From the NCBI RefSeq assembly GCF_009765165.1, contig NZ_VLNU01000001.1, positions 744,001 through 808,000 of the forward strand: a stretch of DNA of 64,000 nt, read 5' to 3'. Origin of the DNA: Lysobacter panacisoli (lineage in GTDB: Bacteria; Pseudomonadota; Gammaproteobacteria; Xanthomonadales; Xanthomonadaceae). The position numbers were made by a program, and so were the translations under genes. The stretch's first letter is position 1. The number at the start of each line of letters is the position of its first letter. Below are positions 28,148-35,660 of this stretch, one piece after another. The notes below the pieces were generated by a model. That model saw only the letters and a program-made list of their open reading frames with translations. It was not told where the DNA came from and did no database searches.

Positions 28148-29218
28148 ATGACGGTCGCCGCGACCTTCGAGATCGAATACCTGCAATACCTCGGCCAGGA
28201 CGGCACGCCCGTCGCCGAGCTGCCGGCCGCTTTCCGCGACCCGAAGGCACTGCTGCCGCTGTTCAAGCAGATGCTGTTCGTGCGCACCTTCGACAGCAAG
28301 GCCATTGCCCTGCAGCGCACCGGCAAGCTGGGCACCTATGCCAGCAGCCTGGGCCATGAAGCCACGCATGTCGGCATCGGCGCGTCGATGCACAAGGACG
28401 ACGTGTTCGCGCCGAGCTACCGCGAATACGGCGCGCAGTTCATGCGCGGCGTGAAGCCACGCGAAGTGCTGCTGTACTGGGGCGGCGACGAACGCGGCAA
28501 CGACTTCTCCGGCCCGAAGCAGGATTACTCCTGGTGCGTGCCGATCTCCACGCAGTGCCTGCACGCCGCTGGCGCCGCGCTGAAGTTCAAGCTGATGAAG
28601 CAGAAGCAGCTCGCGGTCGCGTGCTGCGGCGATGGCGGCTCGTCCAAGACCGACTTCTACGCCGCGCTCAACTCCGCCGGCGCCTACCAGTTGCCGCTGA
28701 TCCTGTGCGTGGTCAACAACGGTTGGGCGATCTCGGTGCCGCGCTCGGCGCAGACCGGTGCGCGCACGCTCGCGCAGAAGGGACTGGCCGGCGGCCTGCA
28801 CTGCCTGCAGGTGGACGGCAACGACCTGATCGCCGTGCTCGAAGGCATGCGCCGCGCCGCAGAGCGCGCGCGCAGCGGTGAAGGCGGCAGCGTGATCGAG
28901 TTCATGACCTATCGCCTGCACGACCACACCACCGCCGACGACGCACGCCGCTACCGCAACGAGGACGAAGTGAAGGACGCCTGGACGCGCGAACCGATCG
29001 CGCGCCTGCGCACCTACCTCACCGCGCAGGGCGTGTGGAGCGAGGCGGAAGAGAAGGCCTGGGCCGAGGAATGCGGCAAGCAGGTGGACATCGAGATCAA
29101 CGCCTATCTCGAGACGCCGGTGCAGCCGGTCGAGGCGATGTTCGACTACCTCTACGCCGATCCGCCGCCGGACCTGCTGGCGCAACGCGCCTTCGCGCTC
29201 GCGCAGGAGGGCCGCTGA
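28148..29218 (+). CDS. 2-oxoacid dehydrogenase E1 component, alpha subunit
   Basis: Thiamine-diphosphate dependent decarboxylase subunit (356 residues) of a pyruvate or branched-chain 2-oxoacid dehydrogenase complex. The ThDP/Mg motif is GDGGSSKTDFYAALNSAG, ending in CVVNNGWAIS. The phosphorylation-loop region YRLHDHTTADDARRY is present. The N-terminal part (FEIEYLQYLGQDGTPV) resembles Gram-positive PdhA, and YREYGAQFMRG resembles the E1 alpha family generally. I cannot decide between PdhA and BkdA1 from sequence. The stop overlaps the E1 beta ATG by 1 bp. Confidence 0.92.
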   Translation: MTVAATFEIEYLQYLGQDGTPVAELPAAFRDPKALLPLFKQMLFVRTFDSKAIALQRTGKLGTYASSLGHEATHVGIGASMHKDDVFAPSYREYGAQFMRGVKPREVLLYWGGDERGNDFSGPKQDYSWCVPISTQCLHAAGAALKFKLMKQKQLAVACCGDGGSSKTDFYAALNSAGAYQLPLILCVVNNGWAISVPRSAQTGARTLAQKGLAGGLHCLQVDGNDLIAVLEGMRRAAERARSGEGGSVIEFMTYRLHDHTTADDARRYRNEDEVKDAWTREPIARLRTYLTAQGVWSEAEEKAWAEECGKQVDIEINAYLETPVQPVEAMFDYLYADPPPDLLAQRAFALAQEGR

Positions 29219-30246
29219 TGAACGTCGAAGACAAGAAGAAGGTCGATGCCGCCAAGGCGGCCACGCCGACCGCGATCACGCTGATCGAAGCGATCACGCA
29301 GGCGCTCGCCTACGAGATGCGCGTCGACGACAAGGTGCTGGTGCTGGGCGAGGACGTCGGCGTCAACGGCGGCGTGTTCCGCGCCACCGCCGGGCTGCAG
29401 CAGCAGTTCGGTCCTGAGCGCGTGCTCGATACGCCGCTGGACGAAACCACCATCGCCGGCCTCACCGTCGGCCTGGCCTCGCAGGGCATGAAGCCGGTCG
29501 CCGAATCGCAGTTCGACGGCTTCGTGTATCCGATGGTCGACCACATCATCTGCCACGCCGCGCGCTTCCGTTACCGCACCCGCGGTCGCCTGACCTGCCC
29601 GATGGTGCTGCGCGTGCCGTGGGGCGGCGGCATCCGTGCGCCGGAACACCATAGCGAAGCCAACGAAGCGATCTTCACCAACGTGCCCGGCCTGCGCGTG
29701 GTGATGCCGTCCTCGCCGGCGCGCGCCTACGGCCTGCTGCTCGCCGCGATCCGCGATCCGGATCCGGTGATCTTCATGGAGCCCAAGCGCATCTACCGCC
29801 AGTACAAGGAAGTGGTTCCCGACGACGGCGAAGCGCTGCCGCTGGACGTGTGCTACGTGCTGCGCGACGGCACCGACGTGACCCTGGTGACCTGGGGCGC
29901 GCAGGTGAAGGAATCGCTGGAAGCGGCCGAGAAGCTCGCGAGCGAAGGCATCAGCGCGGAAGTCATCGACGTCGCCACGCTGCGTCCGCTCGACTTCGAC
30001 ACCATCGCCGAATCGGTCAGCCGCACCGGCCGCTGCGTTATCGTGCACGAAGCGCCGAAGACTGCCGGTTTCGGCGCGGAGATCGCCGCACGCCTGGCCG
30101 AGGAGTCGATGTTCGACCTGCTCGCGCCGGTCGAGCGCGTCACCGGCTACGACACGCACATCCCGCTGTTCCGCCTGGAAATGAAGTACCTGCCCAGCGT
30201 CGACCGCATCGTCGCGGCGGCCAAGCGGACCCTCGCGGCGAGCTGA
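29218..30246 (+). CDS. 2-oxoacid dehydrogenase E1 component, beta subunit
   Basis: Partner of the E1 alpha chain (342 residues). Family motifs: VLVLGEDVGVNGGVFRATAG, RVLDTPLDETTIAGLTVGLA, the catalytic-loop DGFVYPMVDHIICHAARFRY, and VPWGGGIRAPEHHSEANEA. The C-terminal transketolase domain contains DVATLRPLDFDTI. The start overlaps the E1 alpha stop as TGATG, so translation is coupled. It is followed 3 bp later by the SH3-like gene. The N-terminal 15 residues (NVEDKKKVDAAKAA) are a lysine/alanine extension not common in the family. Confidence 0.93.
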   Translation: MNVEDKKKVDAAKAATPTAITLIEAITQALAYEMRVDDKVLVLGEDVGVNGGVFRATAGLQQQFGPERVLDTPLDETTIAGLTVGLASQGMKPVAESQFDGFVYPMVDHIICHAARFRYRTRGRLTCPMVLRVPWGGGIRAPEHHSEANEAIFTNVPGLRVVMPSSPARAYGLLLAAIRDPDPVIFMEPKRIYRQYKEVVPDDGEALPLDVCYVLRDGTDVTLVTWGAQVKESLEAAEKLASEGISAEVIDVATLRPLDFDTIAESVSRTGRCVIVHEAPKTAGFGAEIAARLAEESMFDLLAPVERVTGYDTHIPLFRLEMKYLPSVDRIVAAAKRTLAAS

Positions 30247-30249
30247 GCC

Positions 30250-30612
30250 ATGCAGCACGCGCGCGTCGTCGTCGCCCATCGCGCCCCGGATCGCCCGCCG
30301 GTCCGGGTCGCGCCCGGCGACGCGGTGCTGCTCGGCAAGCGCGACACCGACTGGCCGGAGTTCGTGTGGGCGACGATCGCCGAAGGCCATGAAGGCTGGA
30401 TGCCGGTGCAGCTGTTCGACAGCGAACACGGTCCGGCCAAGGCGCTCGGCGAGTACGACACCCGCGAACTCGACGCGCAGGCCGACGAGATCCTGAAGCT
30501 GCATTACGAACTGGCGCAGTGGTGGTGGGCGGAGAACGCGCTCGGCCACCAGGGCTGGATCCCGGCGCGGGCGCTGGAGATCCTCGACGACGACGACGGC
30601 GAGGACGCATGA
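30250..30612 (+). CDS. Small SH3-like domain protein in the dehydrogenase operon
   Basis: A 120-residue cytoplasmic protein. The sequence looks like two SH3-type repeats: [35 protein letters not shown] (about 18-52) and [30 protein letters not shown] (about 80-110), each ending in the GWxP signature. No catalytic residue is seen. It is embedded between E1 beta and the cupin gene, with a 4-bp ATGA overlap to the next gene, so it is part of the operon. Binding or regulation of the complex is an inference from location only. Confidence 0.8.
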   Translation: MQHARVVVAHRAPDRPPVRVAPGDAVLLGKRDTDWPEFVWATIAEGHEGWMPVQLFDSEHGPAKALGEYDTRELDAQADEILKLHYELAQWWWAENALGHQGWIPARALEILDDDDGEDA

Positions 30613-30989
30613 GCGACGCACGCAACGCCGACGATGCGGTGAATCTTCGCGACAAGCTCGCGCTGTTCTCCCAATGCTGGTCGCCGCGCGTCGTCGCGCG
30701 CATGAACGACGTCGAGTTCAAGCTGGTCAAGATGCACGGCGATTTCGTCTGGCATTCGCACGCGGACACCGACGAAGTGTTCCTCGTGGTGAAGGGCGAG
30801 ATGGAGATCGGCTTCCGCGATCGCGACGTGGTGCTGCGCGAGGGCGAGATGTTCGTGATCCCGCGCGGGGTCGAACACATCACCCGTGCGCGCGAGGAAT
30901 GCCACGCGCTGATCATCGAGCCGCGCGACGTGGTCAACACCGGCGAAGCCGGCGGGGAACTCACCGCACGCAACGACGTGTGGGTCTGA
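30609..30989 (+). CDS. Cupin-domain protein
   Basis: A 126-residue single cupin. The first motif is [20 protein letters not shown], with metal-type His-x-His and Glu; the second motif is [19 protein letters not shown], with Pro-Arg-Gly and His. The metal-binding residues are intact, so it could be an enzyme or a small-molecule sensor. The ATG overlaps the SH3-like gene stop (ATGA) and the E2 gene follows after 70 bp. Function unknown; its place inside the dehydrogenase operon is the main clue. Confidence 0.88.
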   Translation: MSDARNADDAVNLRDKLALFSQCWSPRVVARMNDVEFKLVKMHGDFVWHSHADTDEVFLVVKGEMEIGFRDRDVVLREGEMFVIPRGVEHITRAREECHALIIEPRDVVNTGEAGGELTARNDVWV

Positions 30990-31059
30990 ACATTGCCGGT
31001 CGGGCGGCGCGACGCCGTTCGACCACGAAACATCACGCATTCCAACGAGACGACACGGT

Positions 31060-32445
31060 ATGACGACCAAGAAGACCTTCCTGCTTCCCGACCTCGGCGA
31101 GGGCCTGCCCGACGCGACCATCGTCGAGTGGTTCGTGAAGGAGGGCGACACCATCCGCCTGGACGAGAACCTGGTCTCGATGGAAACCGCCAAGGCCGTG
31201 GTCGAGGTGCCCTCGCCCGTGTCCGGCAAGGTGCTGAAGCTGTCCGGCGGTCCGGGCGACGTGATCATCACCGGCAAGATGCTGGCCGAATTCGAGATCG
31301 ATCCGTCGATGCCGCAGCGCGCCGAAGGCCAGGACACCGGCCACCACCACGGTGCGGGCAGCCACGCGCCGGACGACGGCGACCAGGTCGTCGCGTCCGA
31401 TGACGGCGGCACGATCAGCGATGCCGGCGAACCCGCGCCCAAGGGCGAAGCGCGCGCCGACTCGGGCACGGTGGTCGGTGCGATGCAGAGCTCCGACGCG
31501 GTGCGCAGCGAACAGGCGGTCGCGGTCGGCGGCGTGAAGGCGATGCCGGCGGTGCGCGCGCTCGCGCGCAAGCTCGGCGTCGACCTGACGCGCGTGCGCG
31601 CCACTGGCGCGGATGGCGTGGTGACGATGGACGACGTGAAGCGCGCATCGGCCGACGGTTCGGCGAAGGCCGGTGCCGCACCGGTCGCACGCGCGGCCGA
31701 TCGCGCGGTCGCCGCACCCGCACCGGAGCCTGCCGCACCACAGGCACGCAGCACGCTCTCGCAGGCCGGCAAGCCGATGCGCACGCAGCCGCCGGGCGTG
31801 GCCGCGAGCGGCCAGCCGGAACAGCTCAAGGGCGTGCGCCGCAACATGGCGCGTGTGATGGCAGACGCGCACGCCAAGGTCGTGCCGACCACGCTGTGCG
31901 ACGACGCCGACCTGCATGCGTGGATCGGCAAGCAGGACATCACCGCGCGTCTGGTGCGCGCGATCGTTACCGCGTGCAAGACGGTGCCCGCGCTCAATGC
32001 GTGGTTCGACGGCGAGAACCTCAGCCGCACGCTGCATCCGCAGGTCGACATCGGCATCGCCGTGGATACCGAAGACGGTCTGTTCGTGCCTGCGCTGCGC
32101 AACGCGGACATGCTGGACGGCGCCGGCGTTCGCGCGGCGATCCAGCGCCTGCGCGCACAGGTCGAGGACCGCACCATTCCCGCGACAGAACTGAGCGGCT
32201 ACACGATCTCGCTGTCGAACTTCGGCATGTTCGCCGGCCGCTACGCGACGCCGGTGGTAGTGCCGCCGTGCGTGGCGATCGTCGGCGCGGGCAAGTTGAG
32301 CCACGACGTCGTCGCGGTGATGGGCGGCATCGAAGTGCATCGCCGCATGCCGATCTCGCTCACCTTCGACCATCGCGCCTGCACCGGCGGCGAAGCGGCG
32401 CGCTTCCTCAAGGCGCTGCTCGACGACATGGCGGCGCCGAACTGA
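31060..32445 (+). CDS. 2-oxoacid dehydrogenase E2 component (dihydrolipoamide acyltransferase)
   Basis: A 461-residue E2 core protein. It has an N-terminal lipoyl domain with Lys45 in ETAKAVVEV, an Ala/Gly/Pro-rich linker with a second linker around 195-250, a peripheral-subunit-binding domain (about 160-195, MPAVRALARKLGVDLTRV), and the catalytic acyltransferase domain (about 255-461). The catalytic histidine is His438 in FDHRACTGGEAARF. The usual HxxxDG motif reads HRACTG here, with Thr442 in place of Asp. The complex thus has E1 alpha, E1 beta and E2 in this operon; E3 (lipoamide dehydrogenase) must come from elsewhere. Confidence 0.92.
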   Translation: MTTKKTFLLPDLGEGLPDATIVEWFVKEGDTIRLDENLVSMETAKAVVEVPSPVSGKVLKLSGGPGDVIITGKMLAEFEIDPSMPQRAEGQDTGHHHGAGSHAPDDGDQVVASDDGGTISDAGEPAPKGEARADSGTVVGAMQSSDAVRSEQAVAVGGVKAMPAVRALARKLGVDLTRVRATGADGVVTMDDVKRASADGSAKAGAAPVARAADRAVAAPAPEPAAPQARSTLSQAGKPMRTQPPGVAASGQPEQLKGVRRNMARVMADAHAKVVPTTLCDDADLHAWIGKQDITARLVRAIVTACKTVPALNAWFDGENLSRTLHPQVDIGIAVDTEDGLFVPALRNADMLDGAGVRAAIQRLRAQVEDRTIPATELSGYTISLSNFGMFAGRYATPVVVPPCVAIVGAGKLSHDVVAVMGGIEVHRRMPISLTFDHRACTGGEAARFLKALLDDMAAPN

Positions 32446-32465
32446 CGCAACATCGCGGCACGCAT

Positions 32466-32493
32466 CGCTGCTGACAGGACCCTGTCAGCAGCG
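32466..32493. promoter_or_regulatory. Perfect 13-bp dyad after the E2 gene
   Basis: Arms CGCTGCTGACAGG and CCTGTCAGCAGCG separated by AC, 20 bp after the E2 stop and 39 bp before the VOC gene. There is no T tract, so it may be either a hairpin ending the E2 transcript or an operator for the VOC gene. Confidence 0.6.
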
Positions 32494-32532
32494 CCGATGC
32501 AGACTGCGAGCATCCCTTCGCAGGAGCACGAC

Positions 32533-32919
32533 ATGGCCCACCGTAGTCGTCTTGCCGGTTTCATCATCGACTGCAACACGGACAATCTCGACGCCGCCGC
32601 GGATTTCTGGAGCCAGGCGCTGGGCTGCAGCATCTCCAATCGCGACGCCGGCGACGACACGGTCGAGTACCAGGAGTTCGGCGACACGCCGGGCGACCTG
32701 TACATCGAAGTGCAGAAAGTCGACCACGCGTCGCGCGTGCACCTGGACATCGAAGCCGACGACATCGACGCCGAGGCGGACCGACTGGAGAAGCTCGGCG
32801 CGAAGAAGGTCGCGTTCGTGAAGCGCTGGTGGGTGATGGAAGCGCCGACGGGGCAGCGGTTCTGCGTGGTGAAGATGAAGCAGCCGGAGCTGCGGTCGAC
32901 GCCTAACGAGTGGGATTGA
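32533..32919 (+). CDS. VOC-family (glyoxalase-like) protein
   Basis: A 128-residue protein with the vicinal-oxygen-chelate fold: HRSRLAGFIIDCNTDNLDAAADFW, then ALGCSISNRD and VHLDIEADDIDAEADRLEKLGA, ending in the second repeat with MEAPTGQRFCVV. No certain metal ligands can be named, and the substrate is unknown; relatives include bleomycin/fosfomycin resistance proteins, but no resistance role is implied. The ATG at MAHRSRL has AGGAG nine bases before; 12 extra codons upstream are open. Flanked by the dyad on one side and repeats on the other. Confidence 0.85.
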   Translation: MAHRSRLAGFIIDCNTDNLDAAADFWSQALGCSISNRDAGDDTVEYQEFGDTPGDLYIEVQKVDHASRVHLDIEADDIDAEADRLEKLGAKKVAFVKRWWVMEAPTGQRFCVVKMKQPELRSTPNEWD

Positions 32920-32924
32920 GCCCT

Positions 32925-32980
32925 GCCCCTCTCCCTGGCCGCCTTCGGCGGCCTGTCCCTCTCCCGCAAGGGGAGAGGGA
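32925..32980 (-). repeat. Dispersed hairpin repeat, copy D (inverted)
   Basis: Reverse-complement copy of the element found at 10135 and 10290, with the same GGCCGCC-TTC-GGCGGCC core and CTCTCCC/GGGAGAG arms. It follows the VOC gene stop by 5 bp. Confidence 0.85.
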
Positions 32981-33037
32981 CACACTTCATGCCGTGATGC
33001 CTCATTTCGAACTGTCGAGGCATGTGGCATTACTTCC

Positions 33038-33091
33038 ACCTCTCCCCTTGCGGGAGAGGTCGGCGCGCGCAGCGCGCCGGGAGAGGGGGGC
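33038..33091 (+). repeat. Dispersed hairpin repeat, variant copy E
   Basis: Same overall layout (CCTCTCCCC-TTGC-GGGAGAGG, second hairpin, GGGAGAGGGG), but the core hairpin is GGCGCGC-GCA-GCGCGCC. Its base changes keep the pairing. It ends 3 bp before the GGDEF gene stop. Confidence 0.8.
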
Positions 33092-33093
33092 CC

Positions 33094-34194
33094 TCACCCA
33101 TGCATCGGCGTGTCGTCCACCACGACGCGATTCCGTCCGCCCGCCTTCGCCCTATACAGCGCCTGATCCGCGCGATCGAACACCTGCTCGGACCAGTCGC
33201 GCGTCGGCTCGCCGGCGGCCAGACCGATCGACACCGTCAACGCGAACGGCAGCGGCGCGGCGGCGATGCGCTGGCGGATGCGTTCGGCGACCTGCACCGC
33301 CGACGAGAGCCGCGTGTCGGGCAACAGGATCAGGAACTCCTCGCCGCCGTAGCGCACCGCGACATCGCGCTCGCGGATCGATGCGGCGACCGCATCGGCG
33401 ACGGCGCGCAGTGCGCGATCGCCAAGCAGGTGACCGTGGCGGTCGTTGACGTCCTTGAAGTGGTCGACGTCGAGCAGCAGCAGCGTGTATGGCGACTGTT
33501 GCAGCTGCAACATCGCCTCCGGGTTGTCGCGCAGCTGCGCCAGCGCAGCGCGGTTGAGAAGGCCGGTGAGTGCGTCGTGCGTGGCGCTGTGTTGCAGGAG
33601 ATCGTTGCGGCGCTGCAGGTCCGCGCGCGCATCCTCGAGCCGCTGCGCGAATGCCTCGCGCTCCGACAGCAGGCGACGTTGTTCCATCGCATAGCGACGC
33701 AGTTCGAGCAGATGCTGCGTCTGGCGCGCGAGTACTTCCAGGCCTTCCAGTTGCGCGGCGGTCAGCGTGCGCGGCTTGTTGTCGAGCACACACACCGTGC
33801 CGAGCGCACGACCGTCGGGACTCAGCAACGGCATGCCGGCATAGAAGCGCAGCGGTTCGCCGCCGATGCGCAACGCTTCAGGACCGGCGACGCCGGACGC
33901 CGCCAGATCGTCGATCACCAGCGGACGATCCGGCTGCTGGATCGCACGTTCGCAGATCGCGTCGGTGCGCGCGGTCTCGCGCAGGTTGAGGCCGATCTGC
34001 GCCTTGAACCACTGGCGATCGCGATCGATCAGCGAGATCGCCGCGGCCGGAACGTCGCACAGCGTCATCGCCAGCCGCACGATGTCGTCGTACGCCTGTT
34101 CGGGCACGGTATCGACCACCCCGTACGCGTCCAGTGCGGCCTGGCGACGCGCCTCGTCGGGGGGTGGAAGGGCGAGTGGACGGGCGGCGGACAT
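33094..34194 (-). CDS. GAF-GGDEF diguanylate cyclase
   Basis: A 366-residue cytoplasmic protein. A GAF domain (about residues 20-165; AAAISLIDRDRQWFKAQIGL, FYAGMPLLSPDGRALGTVCVLD) is followed by a coiled-coil (about 165-200) and a GGDEF domain (about 203-360). The active-site motif is GGEEF at 283-287. An RxxD inhibitory site (RERD, 274-277) lies five residues before it, so it should make c-di-GMP with product feedback. It has no membrane segment. It is convergent with the VOC gene, across paired repeats. Confidence 0.92.
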   Translation of the reverse strand: MSAARPLALPPPDEARRQAALDAYGVVDTVPEQAYDDIVRLAMTLCDVPAAAISLIDRDRQWFKAQIGLNLRETARTDAICERAIQQPDRPLVIDDLAASGVAGPEALRIGGEPLRFYAGMPLLSPDGRALGTVCVLDNKPRTLTAAQLEGLEVLARQTQHLLELRRYAMEQRRLLSEREAFAQRLEDARADLQRRNDLLQHSATHDALTGLLNRAALAQLRDNPEAMLQLQQSPYTLLLLDVDHFKDVNDRHGHLLGDRALRAVADAVAASIRERDVAVRYGGEEFLILLPDTRLSSAVQVAERIRQRIAAAPLPFALTVSIGLAAGEPTRDWSEQVFDRADQALYRAKAGGRNRVVVDDTPMHG

Positions 34195-34303
34195 GGGGCT
34201 GGGCAGAAAGGCCGCTCAGGCTACTCTCCGGCCTTCGGTCAACCTGTGATGCATGCCACAGGAGCACCGATCCGGGCCGGTCGGTTCAGCCGGTCAGGGC
34301 CGC

Positions 34304-35263
34304 TCAGCCAACCTGAACAGGGCGTTCCGCGTGCTTCTGGCGGGCCAGCCAGATTTCCAGGCCCTGCGCGTTGAGTTCGATGTCGATCGCCAGCAGCGCG
34401 CGCGTCTCGTCCGGCGAAAGCGTGCAGCCGTGCGCCTTCGCCCGCGAAATGTACAACTCGCCGAGTGCGGCCACCAGCCACTGGTGGCGGTCGGCCTCGC
34501 CCTGCGCCTGGCGCACCAGCGCGACCATCGCGTCGATCTGTTCGACCAGATCGCGCGCGAGCCGCACGACATCGCCGACGCGGCCGTAATGGGTCAGACG
34601 CATCGCGTCCGGATTACGCGCGAGCATCGCCGCGATCGACGCCTTCAGTGGTTCGGGTTCGAACTGCACCGGCGACGTGGTCGGGATCACGAACGGCTCG
34701 CCGGCCGCGTTGTCGAACTCGCGATACGAGAGGCCGAACGTATCGCCGGTGAACCAGCTGCGGCTGCGCTCGTCCCACACGCACAGGTGGTGGCGCGCGT
34801 GACCGGGCGTGTCGATGCACAGCAGCGTGCGTCCGGCGAGGTCGATGGTGTCGCCGTCCTCCACCACGCGCACGCGCTCGGCCGGCACCGGCGCGATCTC
34901 GCCGTAACTGCGCGCGATTTCCTCTTCGCCGTATACGGCAGTAGCGCCGGCGACGAGCTTCTCCGGATCGATCATGTGCGGCGCGCCGCGCGGATGCACC
35001 GCGAGCGTGGCGTTGGGCAGCACGCGCATCAACGCACCGGCGCCGCCGGCATGGTCCAGGTGCACGTGGGTGAGGATCAGCCAGTCGACATCGGCCGGAC
35101 TCAGCCTCTGCGATTGCAGCGCGGCGAGCATCGCCGGGATCGAATGCTGCGTGCCGCAATCGACGAACGCGCCACGCCCGTTCTCGACGATCAGGTACGC
35201 CGCGTCGAAATGCGGGCGCTGGAAGCCGGTGTCGATGGTGACGATGCCGTGCGCGTCGCTCAT
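34304..35263 (-). CDS. MBL-fold metallo-hydrolase
   Basis: A 319-residue protein. The dinuclear zinc motif is THVHLDHAGG (HxHxDH, about residues 65-74), with the later ligands in DTPGHARHHLCV and WFTGDTFGLSY and a final His in LTHYGRVGDV. The glyoxalase II/RNase Z/arylsulfatase-like superfamily is clear, but the substrate is not. A C-terminal helical extension (about 210-319) is typical of some alkyl-sulfatase-like members. It lies between the cyclase and a small membrane protein on the same strand. Confidence 0.88.
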   Translation of the reverse strand: MSDAHGIVTIDTGFQRPHFDAAYLIVENGRGAFVDCGTQHSIPAMLAALQSQRLSPADVDWLILTHVHLDHAGGAGALMRVLPNATLAVHPRGAPHMIDPEKLVAGATAVYGEEEIARSYGEIAPVPAERVRVVEDGDTIDLAGRTLLCIDTPGHARHHLCVWDERSRSWFTGDTFGLSYREFDNAAGEPFVIPTTSPVQFEPEPLKASIAAMLARNPDAMRLTHYGRVGDVVRLARDLVEQIDAMVALVRQAQGEADRHQWLVAALGELYISRAKAHGCTLSPDETRALLAIDIELNAQGLEIWLARQKHAERPVQVG

Positions 35264-35348
35264 GCCGTTGCGCTCCGTTGCGGAAGGAACAGTGCCCAGT
35301 CTAGGCCGCGCGATGCCGCGAAACGATGCGGCTTTCGTAGCAGGAATT

Positions 35349-35660
35349 TCAGCGGTGGCGGCGCAGCCAGCGACGGCGCACGAAGAACGCCGCCGTCAGC
35401 ACCGCCAGGAACACACCGTAGCCCACCGCCGTCGCCAGCACCTGCTGCCACATGCGTCCGTACACCGGGTCGGCGCTTGCGTGCGACCAGTACAGGCTCA
35501 GTACGAACGCGGTGAACGCGAGCAGTAGCGCGATGCCGTCGAACAGCTTGCGCGCCGCGTGGCGCGGATGCCGCGGGAACATCCAGAACAGCACGCCGAG
35601 AATCGCGAACCACGGCAGGAACAGGATCAGCGCCAGGTTGAGTTCGACCAGCGGGTTCAT
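35349..35660 (-). CDS. Small three-helix membrane protein
   Basis: A 103-residue protein with three hydrophobic helices (LALILFLPWFAILGVLFWMF, IALLLAFTAFVLSLYW, AVGYGVFLAVLTAAFFV) and a basic tail (RRRWLRRHR). I do not recognise a family. Its ATG overlaps the trpS stop as ATGA, so it is translated from the trpS message. No catalytic motif can be seen. Confidence 0.7.
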   Translation of the reverse strand: MNPLVELNLALILFLPWFAILGVLFWMFPRHPRHAARKLFDGIALLLAFTAFVLSLYWSHASADPVYGRMWQQVLATAVGYGVFLAVLTAAFFVRRRWLRRHR

